Shown here piece after piece: positions 46,194 to 55,573 of a stretch of DNA of 64,000 nucleotides; position 1 is the first letter of the stretch; each line of letters begins with the position of its first letter. The position numbers were made by a program, and so were the translations under genes. The stretch comes from Paraburkholderia fynbosensis (GTDB lineage Bacteria; Pseudomonadota; Gammaproteobacteria; Burkholderiales; Burkholderiaceae). The stretch is from positions 186,001 to 250,000 of the forward strand of contig NZ_CADIKI010000005.1 in NCBI RefSeq assembly GCF_902859935.1, read 5' to 3'. The notes beneath the pieces are model-generated. The model was not told the origin of the DNA. It saw nothing but the letters and a program-made list of their open reading frames with translations, and did no database searches.

Positions 46194-47300
46194 TTAGGTG
46201 AGAATCCAGCGGTTGAAACGCTCGAGCGCCGTGCTTTGATTCTCCTGCCAGTACTTCGCGTTGATCTGCACGCCGGTCTTCATGTTATCGGGGAACGTCG
46301 GGCAGTTTCTGGCCTGTTCAGGCTTCACGTAGTTGAAGGCTTCCGGCTGCGTGAGGCCGGCCGGGAAATATTCGACCAGCGCGGCCTGACGCTTGGGGTC
46401 GCTGGCGAACTTGATGAACTCGCGGCAGGCGGCGGCGTTCGGCGTGCCCTTGAGAATCGACCAGTTGTCGCAACCCCAGATGTTCTGATTCCAGACGATG
46501 CCCACCGGCGCGCCCGATGCCATCGCCGACTGCGCGCGCGAGGCCCAGGTCGCGACCATCGCGACTTCGCCCGAGTTCAGCATCTGCTCGACCTGCGCGC
46601 CGGTGTTCCACCATACGTCCACCTGCTTCGAGATCTTGTCGAGGCTCGCGAACGCGCGGTCGAAGTTGATCGGGTACACCTGAGCGGTCGTGGCGCCGTC
46701 GGCCATCATCGATTCTTCGAGCGTATCGAACGGATATTTGCGCAACGCCCGGCGGCCGGGGAAGTCCTTCACGTTCCATAGGTCTGCCCACGAGCTGGGC
46801 GCTTTACGGCCCTTGAAGGCATCGGTGCGATAGGCGAGCACCGTCGAATAGACGTTGGTGCCTACTCCGTACGGCGACATGTACTGCTTCGGAATCCTTG
46901 CGATGGTCGGATCGGATTCGAGATTATGCTTTTCCAGATACTCCTTGCCGCCCGCGGTGAGCAGCAGGATGGCGGGCTGGCTGATCTTCGCCATGTCCCA
47001 CGAATAGGTCCCCGACTCAACCATGCTCTTGATCTGCGCGGTCGGCTCGGCGTTGGCCTGCACGCCCACCACTTCGATGCCGGTCTGCTCGAAGAACGGC
47101 TTGTAGTACACGGCGCCATAGGCCTTCGTGTAGATGCCGCCGTCATCACGCACGACGATGCGCTTGCTGGCCGCGCGCGAAGGCGTCCAGATGAACGGAA
47201 AGGCCGTCGCCGCGACGCCCGCGCCGACGGCTTTGATCGCGGATCGGCGAGCGGGGTTGAGGATCGTCTTCTCGCTGTCGTTCTTGTACTTTGGCTTCAT
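46194..47300 (-). CDS. ABC transporter substrate-binding protein (PotD/extracellular family 1), Tat leader
   Basis: 368 residues. The leader has NPARRSAIKAVGAGVAATAF, a twin-arginine motif. The mature protein is of the iron/polyamine type: VVRDDGGIYTKAYGAVYYKP, WDMAKISQPAILLL, TVLAYRTDAFKGRKAPSSWA, GRRALRKYPFDTLEES, KFASDPKRQAAL. It is similar throughout to the second binding protein at 50698-51789 (shared VVRDxGGxYT, GIEVVGV, EPTAQI, KAPSSWADLW). The two are therefore paralogues that probably share the one permease. Confidence 0.93.
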   Translation of the reverse strand: MKPKYKNDSEKTILNPARRSAIKAVGAGVAATAFPFIWTPSRAASKRIVVRDDGGIYTKAYGAVYYKPFFEQTGIEVVGVQANAEPTAQIKSMVESGTYSWDMAKISQPAILLLTAGGKEYLEKHNLESDPTIARIPKQYMSPYGVGTNVYSTVLAYRTDAFKGRKAPSSWADLWNVKDFPGRRALRKYPFDTLEESMMADGATTAQVYPINFDRAFASLDKISKQVDVWWNTGAQVEQMLNSGEVAMVATWASRAQSAMASGAPVGIVWNQNIWGCDNWSILKGTPNAAACREFIKFASDPKRQAALVEYFPAGLTQPEAFNYVKPEQARNCPTFPDNMKTGVQINAKYWQENQSTALERFNRWILT

Positions 47301-47349
47301 GGTCATCTCCTGCGTTAAGCGAATAGCCGCGGTAGGCTGGCGAAGCGGC

Positions 47350-48813
47350 TCAATGGAGCGGATCGGGGATGAGACGCCCCGGGTTCATGAGGTTGCGCGG
47401 ATCGAGCGCCGCTTTCACGGCGCGCATGATCGACAGTTCGGCGCCGGACTTGTAGTGAGCCATCTCCGGCAAGCCGGTCTGGCCGATGCCGTGCTCCGCG
47501 CTGAACGTGCCGCCGAGCGCATGCGCGGCATCGTTCACGCCGCGGCGCATCGCGGCGCCCGTCGCAGTTGCATCCGCAAGCGCGCGCCAGACATCGAACG
47601 GGTACATCGGGATGAAATGAATATTGCCGTCACCCATATGGCCGACGATGACGACGTCGATTTGCGGGTCGAGCGCGCGCACTGCCTGCGTGGCCTGTTC
47701 GATGAACGCGGGCACTGCGGACACCGGCACTGCGCAATCCGTCGTCAGGCCGACGCCCGCCTTCTTGTTGGCTTCGGTCACGCTGTGACGGATGTCCCAC
47801 AACGCGGCGCGCTGCCGGTCGCTGCTCGCGACGATCGCGTCCTCCACGAGCCCGGCTTCCACCGCCTGTTCCAGGGTGGTCTGCAGGGCCGCTTCCATGT
47901 CGGCCGCGCCTTGCGTGTCCGCGAGTTCCACAAGGACGTGCCAGTCGTGCGCGCCTTCGAGCGGCTGACGGCGATCGGTCACATGTTCGACCACCAGTTG
48001 CAATTGCCGCGCGTTCATCAATTCGAATGCCGTCAGGCGAGCGCCGCAATTCGCCTGAAACAGCCCGAGAACTTGCCGCGCGGCTTGTGGATCGGTCGGC
48101 GCAAACCAGGCCAGCGCGTGATGAGTCGGTAACGGATGCAGCTTGAGCGTTGCAGCAGTGACAATGCCGAGCGTGCCTTCCGCGCCAATGAACAGTTGCT
48201 TGAGATCGATGCCGGTGTTGTCCTTGCGCAGCGCACGCAGGCCGTTCCAGATGGTGCCGTCGGCCATTACCACTTCGAGGCCCAGCACGTTCTCACGTGT
48301 GTTGCCGTAGCGCAGCACGCTAGTGCCTCCCGCATTCGTCGAGAGCGTGCCGCCGATCTGACACGACCCTTCGGCGCCCAGGCTGACGGGATAGAGCCGC
48401 CCCACTTCCGCCGCCGCGTTTTGCACGGTTTCCAGCACACAGCCCGCTTCCACCTCCATCGACCCATTGGCCGCATCGATGCGGCGGATGCGGCGCATGC
48501 GCGCAAGACTGATGATGACCGGCGGCGTCCCATCGGCAGCGGGAACCGCGCCGCCGCACAGGCTGGTGTTGCCGCCTTGCGCGAGCATCGGCACGCCCTG
48601 GGCGGCACACGCGCGCACCACCGCCGCCACCTGTTCCGTCGACGACGGATGCACGACACACAGCGCCGCGCCGCGATAACGACCGCGAAAATCTTCGACG
48701 AAGCCTTCCATCTCCGCAGCGGTGACAATGACCGCGTCATCGCCTAGCAGAGTTCGAAAACGACCAATCAATCCGGTTTCAGCTGTCAAGGCAGACCCCA
48801 TGAGTCGGGGCAT
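47350..48813 (-). CDS. FAD-linked D-2-hydroxyacid dehydrogenase (GlcD/DLD type), copy 1
   Basis: 487 residues from the ATG at 48813 (GGGGA before it); 48801 is an alternative. The PCMH-type FAD domain has LAQGGNTSLCGGAVP, GAEGSCQIGGTLSTNAGGT and FIGAEGTLGIVTAATL. The C-terminal domain has VGHMGDGNIHF (metal/substrate histidines), FSAEHGIGQ and the LDPRNLMNPGRL end. It oxidises a D-2-hydroxy acid to the 2-oxo acid, passing electrons to the chain. It is the first gene of the leftward operon. Confidence 0.93.
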   Translation of the reverse strand: MPRLMGSALTAETGLIGRFRTLLGDDAVIVTAAEMEGFVEDFRGRYRGAALCVVHPSSTEQVAAVVRACAAQGVPMLAQGGNTSLCGGAVPAADGTPPVIISLARMRRIRRIDAANGSMEVEAGCVLETVQNAAAEVGRLYPVSLGAEGSCQIGGTLSTNAGGTSVLRYGNTRENVLGLEVVMADGTIWNGLRALRKDNTGIDLKQLFIGAEGTLGIVTAATLKLHPLPTHHALAWFAPTDPQAARQVLGLFQANCGARLTAFELMNARQLQLVVEHVTDRRQPLEGAHDWHVLVELADTQGAADMEAALQTTLEQAVEAGLVEDAIVASSDRQRAALWDIRHSVTEANKKAGVGLTTDCAVPVSAVPAFIEQATQAVRALDPQIDVVIVGHMGDGNIHFIPMYPFDVWRALADATATGAAMRRGVNDAAHALGGTFSAEHGIGQTGLPEMAHYKSGAELSIMRAVKAALDPRNLMNPGRLIPDPLH

Positions 48814-48864
48814 GCATCCCCGTTCGAACAAAGCATACGAGCGTCAAAATTGTAATTAAATCAC

Positions 48865-48878
48865 AACGATCGCATTGC
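48865..48878 (-). promoter_or_regulatory. Second copy of the IclR-promoter motif
   Basis: On the minus strand GCAATGCGATCGTT matches GCAATACGATCGTT at 41436-41449 in 13 of 14 positions. It lies 52 bp before the start of the leftward operon, in an AT-rich promoter region. Confidence 0.55.
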
Positions 48879-48994
48879 AATTAGTGCGTTTTTACTCCGC
48901 CAACTTGTTTTGCATAATCAGCAACTTGGATGGTCCATGATTTTGCCGGCACGGCGCTCAGTTGGCTGATTCATGCGGCCGCGCGAAGCCTGTT

Positions 48995-49285
48995 TCAGGG
49001 TGACACGCACGCCGCACGGTCTTCGCGGCCCGGCTTTTGAACACGAGCCTTCGCACTTCTTATCGCTTGATCGAACGATGATTCGGTCGCGACATGCCGG
49101 TTGTCGACACTGACGAACCACCGGTCCTGCGCCTGACACCAACGCAAACGCCGGTCCTGCACGAGGAGCGTGAACCAGCGCCACAGATCGGCGTCCTGAG
49201 CATTCGCCTCGGCAGCTCCGAATGCCCTGTCCGTCTTCTGCTTGAGTGACGACACGGAGGCCACCGTCAGGAAGCTCTTCTTCAT
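48995..49285 (-). CDS. Small hypothetical protein
   Basis: 96 residues starting MKKSFLTVASVSSLKQKTDR. The middle (DLWRWFTLLVQDRRLRWCQA, QDRWFVSVDNRHVATESSFD) is Trp- and Arg-rich and looks like a real folded small protein. No family was recognised. It lies in the divergent gap between the two arms of the hydroxy-acid locus, leftward. Confidence 0.5.
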   Translation of the reverse strand: MKKSFLTVASVSSLKQKTDRAFGAAEANAQDADLWRWFTLLVQDRRLRWCQAQDRWFVSVDNRHVATESSFDQAIRSAKARVQKPGREDRAACVSP

Positions 49286-49577
49286 TACGTGGTCCTACTT
49301 GTCTGCCGCGTGGTGATTGCGGATGCACGGAGGGCCGCACAGTCGTTCTAACGCCTCTTCTTCGCGCATGGTATCTGGTCGGTCAATGGGCCGAACGGAA
49401 TGCACGCAACTATCTGTAAACGCAGGCGCAACGTCAAACCAAGAATATTCACGAGGTGTTGATATTTCGTCACACTGCCACCGCTGCGAGCGCGTCAGCG
49501 TGAGCCACACTATTTTGAATCGTTGTATTGCGCGTGAAGCGCGATTAAATTGCCACGTAATGAATTTCAGAATCACC

Positions 49578-50516
49578 ATGCGCAAATTCAAGATCCCCAA
49601 CATGGGTGCGCTGCTGGCTTTTGAAGCGGCCGCGCGGCATGAGAGCTTCACTCACGCGGCGAAAGAGTTGTTCCTCACGGAGAGCGCGATCTCACGCCAG
49701 ATCGCGACGCTCGAATCGAATCTCGGTGTGCGGCTGTTCGTTCGCGCCAGACAGCGCGTGGTGTTGACGCGCGCCGGCCGCATCTACGGCACGCAGGTGC
49801 GGCGCTCGCTCGAACAGCTCGACCGCGATACGTTGTCCATCATTGCGCACGGCAGCGGCGGCGGCTATCTGGAACTCGCGGTGCTGCCCACCTTCGCGTC
49901 GCAGTGGCTGATTCCGCGCATCAAGGATTTCTACGACCGCACGCCCCACGTGCGCGTCAACATGGGCGTGCGCACGGAGACGTTTTCGTTTACGGACTCG
50001 CACTTCGAAGCGGCTATCCACTACGGCAAGCCGACGTGGCCCGGCACGGCGGCGGACTATCTGTTCGGCGAGGAAGTGGTGCCGGTGTGCAAGGCTTCGC
50101 TGCTCGATCAGCCGATCAGGAAAGCCCACGAACTGCTCGCCTATCCGCTCCTGCATTCCACCACGCGCCCCGACGGCTGGACCCAATGGTTCGCGGATCT
50201 CGGTGTCGAAGACGCCAGCACGATGCATGGCGTGCGTTACGAACTGCACACCATGGCAATCAACGCGGCCGCGGCGGGGCTGGGCATCGCGCTGGTGCCG
50301 AAGTTCTTCGTGAACGGACAGCTTGGGCAACTCGGACTCATCGTGCCGTTCGAAGCCACCACCAAGGTCGATTCCGCGTACTACCTCGTCTATCCCACCG
50401 AGCTGAGCCACAGCAAGCCGCTCGAACAGTTCCGCCTGTGGCTGCTGCAACAGGCCAGCCAGTATGACGCGCAGTCGATCGGCGACACGTCGAGCCCTTT
50501 GTGCGGAGCATCATGA
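49578..50516 (+). CDS. LysR-family regulator of the right arm (GcvA-like)
   Basis: 312 residues from the ATG at 49578; an ATG 18 bases earlier is possible. It has the winged helix (NMGALLAFEAAARHESFTHA, TESAISRQIATLES) and an effector domain with the GcvA-like layout (VLPTFASQWLIPRI, AAAAGLGIALVPKFFV). It is first on the rightward arm with binding protein 2 and two oxidases, and is probably their regulator. Confidence 0.92.
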   Translation: MRKFKIPNMGALLAFEAAARHESFTHAAKELFLTESAISRQIATLESNLGVRLFVRARQRVVLTRAGRIYGTQVRRSLEQLDRDTLSIIAHGSGGGYLELAVLPTFASQWLIPRIKDFYDRTPHVRVNMGVRTETFSFTDSHFEAAIHYGKPTWPGTAADYLFGEEVVPVCKASLLDQPIRKAHELLAYPLLHSTTRPDGWTQWFADLGVEDASTMHGVRYELHTMAINAAAAGLGIALVPKFFVNGQLGQLGLIVPFEATTKVDSAYYLVYPTELSHSKPLEQFRLWLLQQASQYDAQSIGDTSSPLCGAS

Positions 50517-50697
50517 GTTTTCCGAATCACCTGGTGTTGTTATGTCGTTTGGCCCAACGCGCGCACGGCCCGAACATGGGACGAAGCCTTCAAGGTACGG
50601 CCCACGGACGTGCCTCGAAGGTGCATTCAGCCGCCCCTCTCGCAGCGCGCTGCCTTGCGGCACGCGCCGGTTCCACTTCTCGCAGAAAGAGTCTTCG

Positions 50698-51789
50698 ATG
50701 GCAAACGAACGAAACAGGCTGTCCGCAGCTTCGCGCCGCGACTTCATCCGTCTTGGCGTAGCCGGCGCCGCCGGGCTGGCGATGCCGGCCATCTGGACAT
50801 CGGCGAAAGCCGCTGCCCGGAGGCTCGTGGTCCGCGATTCCGGCGGCGTCTATACCGACATCTACACGCGCACGCTCTACAAGCCGTTCCAGCAGGCCAC
50901 CGGCATCGAGGTCGTGGGCGTGGCTTCGGGCGCGGAGCCGACCGCGCAGATCAGGAGCATCGTCGATACCGGGGCGAAGACGTGGGACATGGCCGAACTG
51001 AGCTTCCCGGCGGTGTACCTGTTGTCGCGCAACGGCAAGACGTACCTGGAGCCGGTCAAGCTCGAAGGCAACACCGCGGTCTCGAAGATTCCCGCGCAGT
51101 TCGTCGACACCTACGCGGTCGGACACAACGTCTACACGACAGTGATGACCTACCGCACCGATGCGATCAAGGGCGGCAAGGCGCCGTCCTCGTGGGCCGA
51201 TCTGTGGGACGTGAAGAACTTCCCCGGGCGGCGCGCGCTGCGCAAGTTTCCGTTCGACACCATCGAACAGGCACTGATGGCAGCCGGCACGCCGACAGGC
51301 AGCGTATATCCATGTGATCTCGACAAGGCGTTCGCGAGCCTCGATCGCGTGAAGCCGAACATCGACATCTGGTGGACGACCGGCGCCCAGTGCGAGCAGA
51401 TCCTGCGCTCAGGCGAAGTGGCCATGGCCGCGAGCTGGCTCGCGCGCGTGCTGCCCGCCATCGACGCCGGCGCGCCGCTCGCCATTTCCTGGGGCGGCCA
51501 CATTTATGGTCCGCAAGGCTTCGGCATCCTGAAGGGCGGCGACAACGTCGATGCATGCCGCCAGTTCGTCGCCTTCTGTGCCGACCCGAAACGTCAGGCG
51601 GAGGTCGCGAGCGCGCTCGCCGTCGGCCCGACGCATCCCGACGCGTTCCAGTTCATCGACGCGAAGCGTGCGAAGAACCTGCCGACCTACGCCGAAAACT
51701 TGCGCCGCGGCGTGCGCATCGACCCGGCTTACTGGCCCGCGCACCAGGACGTCGCCATTGAACGCTTCAACGAGTGGGTGTTACGTTGA
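50698..51789 (+). CDS. Second ABC substrate-binding protein, Tat leader
   Basis: 363 residues from the ATG at 50698. The leader AASRRDFIRLGVAGAAGLAM is twin-arginine. The mature part follows the first binding protein closely: VVRDSGGVYTDIYTRTLYKP, GIEVVGVASGAEPTAQI, KAPSSWADLWDVKNFPGRRA, KFPFDTIEQAL, CADPKRQAEV. No permease or ATPase follows it, so it must use the left-arm transporter or one elsewhere. Confidence 0.93.
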   Translation: MANERNRLSAASRRDFIRLGVAGAAGLAMPAIWTSAKAAARRLVVRDSGGVYTDIYTRTLYKPFQQATGIEVVGVASGAEPTAQIRSIVDTGAKTWDMAELSFPAVYLLSRNGKTYLEPVKLEGNTAVSKIPAQFVDTYAVGHNVYTTVMTYRTDAIKGGKAPSSWADLWDVKNFPGRRALRKFPFDTIEQALMAAGTPTGSVYPCDLDKAFASLDRVKPNIDIWWTTGAQCEQILRSGEVAMAASWLARVLPAIDAGAPLAISWGGHIYGPQGFGILKGGDNVDACRQFVAFCADPKRQAEVASALAVGPTHPDAFQFIDAKRAKNLPTYAENLRRGVRIDPAYWPAHQDVAIERFNEWVLR

Positions 51790-51825
51790 GCGCCGTTGAA
51801 CAGCCCGTCTTCAGCTGATCGCGCA

Positions 51826-53064
51826 ATGAGTCTGCTCTATTCATCCACGCGAGGCTTCGCCAACGTCGCCGACTATCGGCAAGCCGCACGCCGGCGGCTG
51901 GCCAAGATCGCCTTCGACTATCTCGACGGCGGCGCCGAGGACGGTCACACGCTGGCGCGCAACCGCACCGCTTTCGCCGACGTGCATTTCGCGCCGCGCG
52001 CGATGGTGGACGTCTCGCATGTCTCGCCCGCCGCGCAGCTTTTCGGTTATGCGGCAGCCGCGCCGATGACCGTCGGGCCGACCGGACTGAACGGACTCTT
52101 CTGGCCGAAAGCCGACGAGTTGCTCGCGCGCGCCGCGATGGCCCGCGGCGTGCCGCTCGCGCTGTCGAGCGCCTCGACTTCGCTGCTCGAAGACGTGCGC
52201 GAGGCAGCGCCGCACGCCGAACTGTGGATGCAGCTCTACGTGCAGAAGGACCGCCGCATCGCCGAGAGCATCATGCGGCGCGCGTCCGAGGCGGGCTACA
52301 CGGCACTGCTCGTCACGGTCGATACGCCCGTGCACGGCAAGCGCGATCACGACATCCACAACAACTACCGCCTGCCGCTGCCGATCACGCCTCGGCTGAT
52401 CCTGGACCTGCTGCGTCATCCGCACTGGGCCTTGCAGATGGCACGCCAGGGCACACCGCAGCTCGTCAACCTCGCGAAGAGCCTCGGCGAAGCGCCGGAC
52501 CTGCAACGTCAGGCGGCGGCGCTCGCGCGTCAGATGGATCTTGCGCTCGCCTGGTCCGACATGGCGTGGCTGCGCAAGCACTGGAAGGGACCGCTCATCG
52601 TCAAAGGCATCATGTCCGTCGAGGACGCGTGCCTTGCGCGCCAACATGGCGCCGACGGCATCGTGCTCTCCAACCACGGGGGCCGTCAGCTCGAAGGCGC
52701 GCACGCACCGATCGAAGTGCTGCCGGCGGTGGCCGACGCGCTCGGCGATTCGCTGCACATCCTGCTCGATTCCGGCGTGCGACGCGGCGCCGACATCGTC
52801 AAGGCCGTCGCGCTCGGCGCGCGCGGCGTGCTGCTCGGCCGCGCGCCGCTCTATGGCCTCGCCGCCCGCGGCGAGGCCGGCGTCAATCACGTCCTTACGC
52901 TGCTGTACGAGGAGATGGTCACCACGATGACCCTGCTCGGTTGCACAGACATCGATACCTTGCACGAGCGCATTGCCGATGCGCAGCCCGGCACGTCGCG
53001 GGTAGCGTCGGCGCCCGCCGTCCAACCGAACGTCACCGTTGCTCCCAGAGCCGTCCAATCATGA
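51826..53064 (+). CDS. FMN-dependent L-2-hydroxyacid oxidase/dehydrogenase (LldD/MDH family)
   Basis: 412 residues, TIM barrel. Family features are VADYRQAARRRLAKIAFDYLDGGAEDG at the front, APMTVGPTGLNGL, WMQLYVQKDR, IVKGIMSVEDA, and the catalytic base with substrate arginine in VLSNHGGRQLEGA. The FMN phosphate loop is DSGVRRGADIVKAVALGA. It oxidises an L-2-hydroxy acid. Its stop overlaps the next ATG (ATGA), so it is coupled to the D-specific enzyme; together they would accept both isomers. Confidence 0.94.
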   Translation: MSLLYSSTRGFANVADYRQAARRRLAKIAFDYLDGGAEDGHTLARNRTAFADVHFAPRAMVDVSHVSPAAQLFGYAAAAPMTVGPTGLNGLFWPKADELLARAAMARGVPLALSSASTSLLEDVREAAPHAELWMQLYVQKDRRIAESIMRRASEAGYTALLVTVDTPVHGKRDHDIHNNYRLPLPITPRLILDLLRHPHWALQMARQGTPQLVNLAKSLGEAPDLQRQAAALARQMDLALAWSDMAWLRKHWKGPLIVKGIMSVEDACLARQHGADGIVLSNHGGRQLEGAHAPIEVLPAVADALGDSLHILLDSGVRRGADIVKAVALGARGVLLGRAPLYGLAARGEAGVNHVLTLLYEEMVTTMTLLGCTDIDTLHERIADAQPGTSRVASAPAVQPNVTVAPRAVQS

Positions 53065-54473
53065 ATCTGGTCGAATCACTGCGCGACATCGTGGGGCCGG
53101 CCGGCCTCGTCGACCCAGCCGATGCAGAGCCGCTGCTGAGCGACTGGCGCGGCCGCTACCACGGCAAGGCCCGCGCGATCGTCAGACCGTCGAGCACGGA
53201 ACAGGTCGCACAGGTCATGGCGCTGTGCGCCCGACACGACATCTGCGTGGTGCCGCAAGGCGGCAATACGGGTCTCGTGGGCGGCGCGACGCCGTCCGAA
53301 GCCGGCGATGCCGTGATCATCAGCCTCGCGCGCATGGCGAAGGTCCGCGACATCGACATCGGCAACGACACCGTCACCGTGGAAGCCGGTTGCACGCTGC
53401 AGCAGATTCAGGAGCTGGCGGCGTCCGTCGACCGTCTGTTTCCGCTGTCGCTCGCGAGCGAGGGCTCGTGCCAGATCGGCGGCAATATCTCCACCAACGC
53501 GGGCGGCACCGCGGTACTGCGCTACGGCAACATGCGCGCGCTCGTGCTCGGGCTCGAAGCCGTACTGCCCGACGGGCGCATCTGGAACGGGCTGCGCGGA
53601 TTGCGCAAGGACAACACCGGCTATGACATGAAGCAGCTGTTCATCGGCGCGGAAGGCACACTCGGCGTCGTCACCGCGGCGGTGCTGAAGCTCTTTCCTG
53701 CGCTGCGCGCGCACGCGACGGCCTGGGTCGCGCTCGAATCCGCCGATGCCGCGATCGACCTGCTTGCGCGCTGTCGCGCCGCCTGCGGCGATGCGTTGAC
53801 CTCGTTCGAGCTGATGTCGCGCAGCCAGCTCGAGGTGGTCTATCAGGAAGTGCCCGACACGCGCGACCCACTCGACGGCGCTTCGCCCTGGGTCGTGCTG
53901 ATCGAACTCGCCGACCCGTCGCACGAGGCGCCGCTGCAAGCGATGCTCGAGAACGTGATCGGCACCGCGCTCGAAGACGGCATCGCGCTCGATGCCGCGC
54001 TGCCCGCGAGCGAAGCCCAGTCGGCCGCGCTGTGGCATATTCGGCATGTCGTGTCCGAAGCTAATGTGCGCTTCGGCACCAGTGTGACGCACGACATCTC
54101 CGTGCCCATTTCGCAGATCCCGCAGTGCCTCGCGCAGACCGAAGCGAAGCTGCTCAACGCGGGCCTCGTCGAAGGCGCGCGCTTTCTGTACGTCGGCCAC
54201 GTGGGCGACGGCAACATTCATTCGATCGTGCTGTTTGCGCATGCGGTGTGGGCGCAGGTCACCGATCGCGATGCGCGTGTGGATGCCATCGGCACGATCG
54301 TCAATGGCATGGCCGTGCAGTACGGCGGCAGCATTAGCGCGGAGCACGGCATTGGCCGGGCGCATCGCGAAGAACTGTCGCAGTACAAAAGCGACGTCGA
54401 GCTGGACATGATGCGGGCGGTCAAGCGCGCGCTCGATCCGAAAGGCCGGATGAATCCTGGCAAGCTGCTCTGA
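53061..54473 (+). CDS. FAD-linked D-2-hydroxyacid dehydrogenase, copy 2
   Basis: 470 residues from the ATG at 53061 inside the previous stop. It has the same layout as the copy at 47350-48813: VPQGGNTGLVGGATP, ASEGSCQIGGNISTNAGGTA, FIGAEGTLGVVTAAVL, VGHVGDGNIHS, ISAEHGIGR and the NPGKLL end. The very similar blocks (VLRYGN, WNGLRxLRKDNTG, DxKQLFIGAEGTLG) show that the two copies are paralogues. The open frame continues far upstream of 53061 but there it only shadows the previous gene. Confidence 0.94.
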   Translation: MNLVESLRDIVGPAGLVDPADAEPLLSDWRGRYHGKARAIVRPSSTEQVAQVMALCARHDICVVPQGGNTGLVGGATPSEAGDAVIISLARMAKVRDIDIGNDTVTVEAGCTLQQIQELAASVDRLFPLSLASEGSCQIGGNISTNAGGTAVLRYGNMRALVLGLEAVLPDGRIWNGLRGLRKDNTGYDMKQLFIGAEGTLGVVTAAVLKLFPALRAHATAWVALESADAAIDLLARCRAACGDALTSFELMSRSQLEVVYQEVPDTRDPLDGASPWVVLIELADPSHEAPLQAMLENVIGTALEDGIALDAALPASEAQSAALWHIRHVVSEANVRFGTSVTHDISVPISQIPQCLAQTEAKLLNAGLVEGARFLYVGHVGDGNIHSIVLFAHAVWAQVTDRDARVDAIGTIVNGMAVQYGGSISAEHGIGRAHREELSQYKSDVELDMMRAVKRALDPKGRMNPGKLL

Positions 54474-54994
54474 GCGGCAGCGCGTCGTATTCTCGCGCGA
54501 CGCTGCGACTACTGCGAAAAACAGCGGGTCAGTTCATTTCACTTCTGGTTGAGCCGCTTTCTACTGCACTCGCTTCCTCGCCCAGGCTGCCCCGTCCGCG
54601 CCGTAGTGAACCGGACGGCGCGGATGGTCACGTTGCTGCATTCCCGAAGGCGTGCAGGCGAGCCGGCAATCGGCCATTTTCCCTGGTGACGACCTTCGAG
54701 AGACGGCGATTACCCAGCTAGCTCGTTAGCTACCCAACGTCATCGAACCGGCTACTGCGGGTATCTGAGCGCGCGTTGTCGGTGACTTGTGTGAGTTCTT
54801 TCTATTGCTTTATATGCGCGACAATATAGCCCCAGCGCTCATTGTGCTGATGGATCGTTAGCACAGCGGTAACTTCATCCCCCTCTGCAAGCACTAATCG
54901 CTGTTTTGTCAGAACCGTATGCGGGCAATAGACGTGCAAGAGAGCGTGCCTTTCCCGACCTTGCTCATGTCTTGATCGTTGCAATCCGCGAACT
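54474..54994. other. Gene-free stretch
   Basis: About 520 bp after the hydroxy-acid locus. GTCCG/CGGAC and similar short repeats occur at 54590-54640, but no clear terminator with a T run was found. No protein-like frame. Confidence 0.4.
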
Positions 54995-55141
54995 TCCTCG
55001 GGCGCGAACGTGCAGCGAGTTTCGGCCGATCTCGGTTATGAATCGGTAACGGCGTTTATCACGATGTTCAAAAAGGCGCTTGGAGCGTCAACGCCAGATG
55101 TCTCAAACGTTAGACAAGGAGCGTCTAACTTCGAACGCTGA
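54995..55141 (+). pseudogene. C-terminal scar of an AraC-family regulator
   Basis: The frame reads SSGANVQRVSADLGYESVTA, FITMFKKALGAS and ends NFER, stop at 55139. This is the second helix-turn-helix of AraC proteins (LGYESVSAFITMFKKALG). Nothing upstream continues it. Confidence 0.75.
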
Positions 55142-55573
55142 AAAATATAAAACTCTGTGTAGACATCAAGCATGCATTTGAGCGCGATTCGACGTCTGCG
55201 GCGCGCGTTAGCGACTATGATGTATCGAACCATCTCCTTCTCGAGCATTACGACTAGCGCGCCGGTGAGCCGCTGCCGTTGCGCCTGCAATAGCGGAGCG
55301 CAGTGGCTTTGGTCATACGGCAATGCGAGCGCGAATGCGACGACCTTCGAGCATTGCGTAGACAGGCCATCGAAAGTCTTCTAATGAGTTGGCAGCAGGT
55401 TCAGGTATGCGGTGTCGGGCGGGTATCGCGCGCAACACGCTGTTGATCGTCGCGCATGCGGTGGCCGCGCGGTTGACCCGGGCGAGATAAGGGTCACGTG
55501 TGTGTTGCGGCATACAGGCCGTTGCCGCAATGTCCGGCGCCGTCTCCAGGCCTAATTGGACGGAGACAAAGCG
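55142..55573. other. Upstream region of the tannase-family gene
   Basis: About 430 bp, AT-rich at 55140-55160. No gene recognised. It should hold the promoter of the esterase gene. Confidence 0.4.

Noticed and set aside
43241..46781. Two long plus-strand frames opposite the permease, ATPase and binding protein
   Set aside because: Low-complexity Arg/His/Glu translations mirror the real transporter genes; no start site or family.
52224..53060. N-terminal extension of the second FAD oxidase frame over the FMN oxidase gene
   Set aside because: The extra ~280 codons overlap a well-supported gene in another frame; the ATG at 53061 matches the family start.
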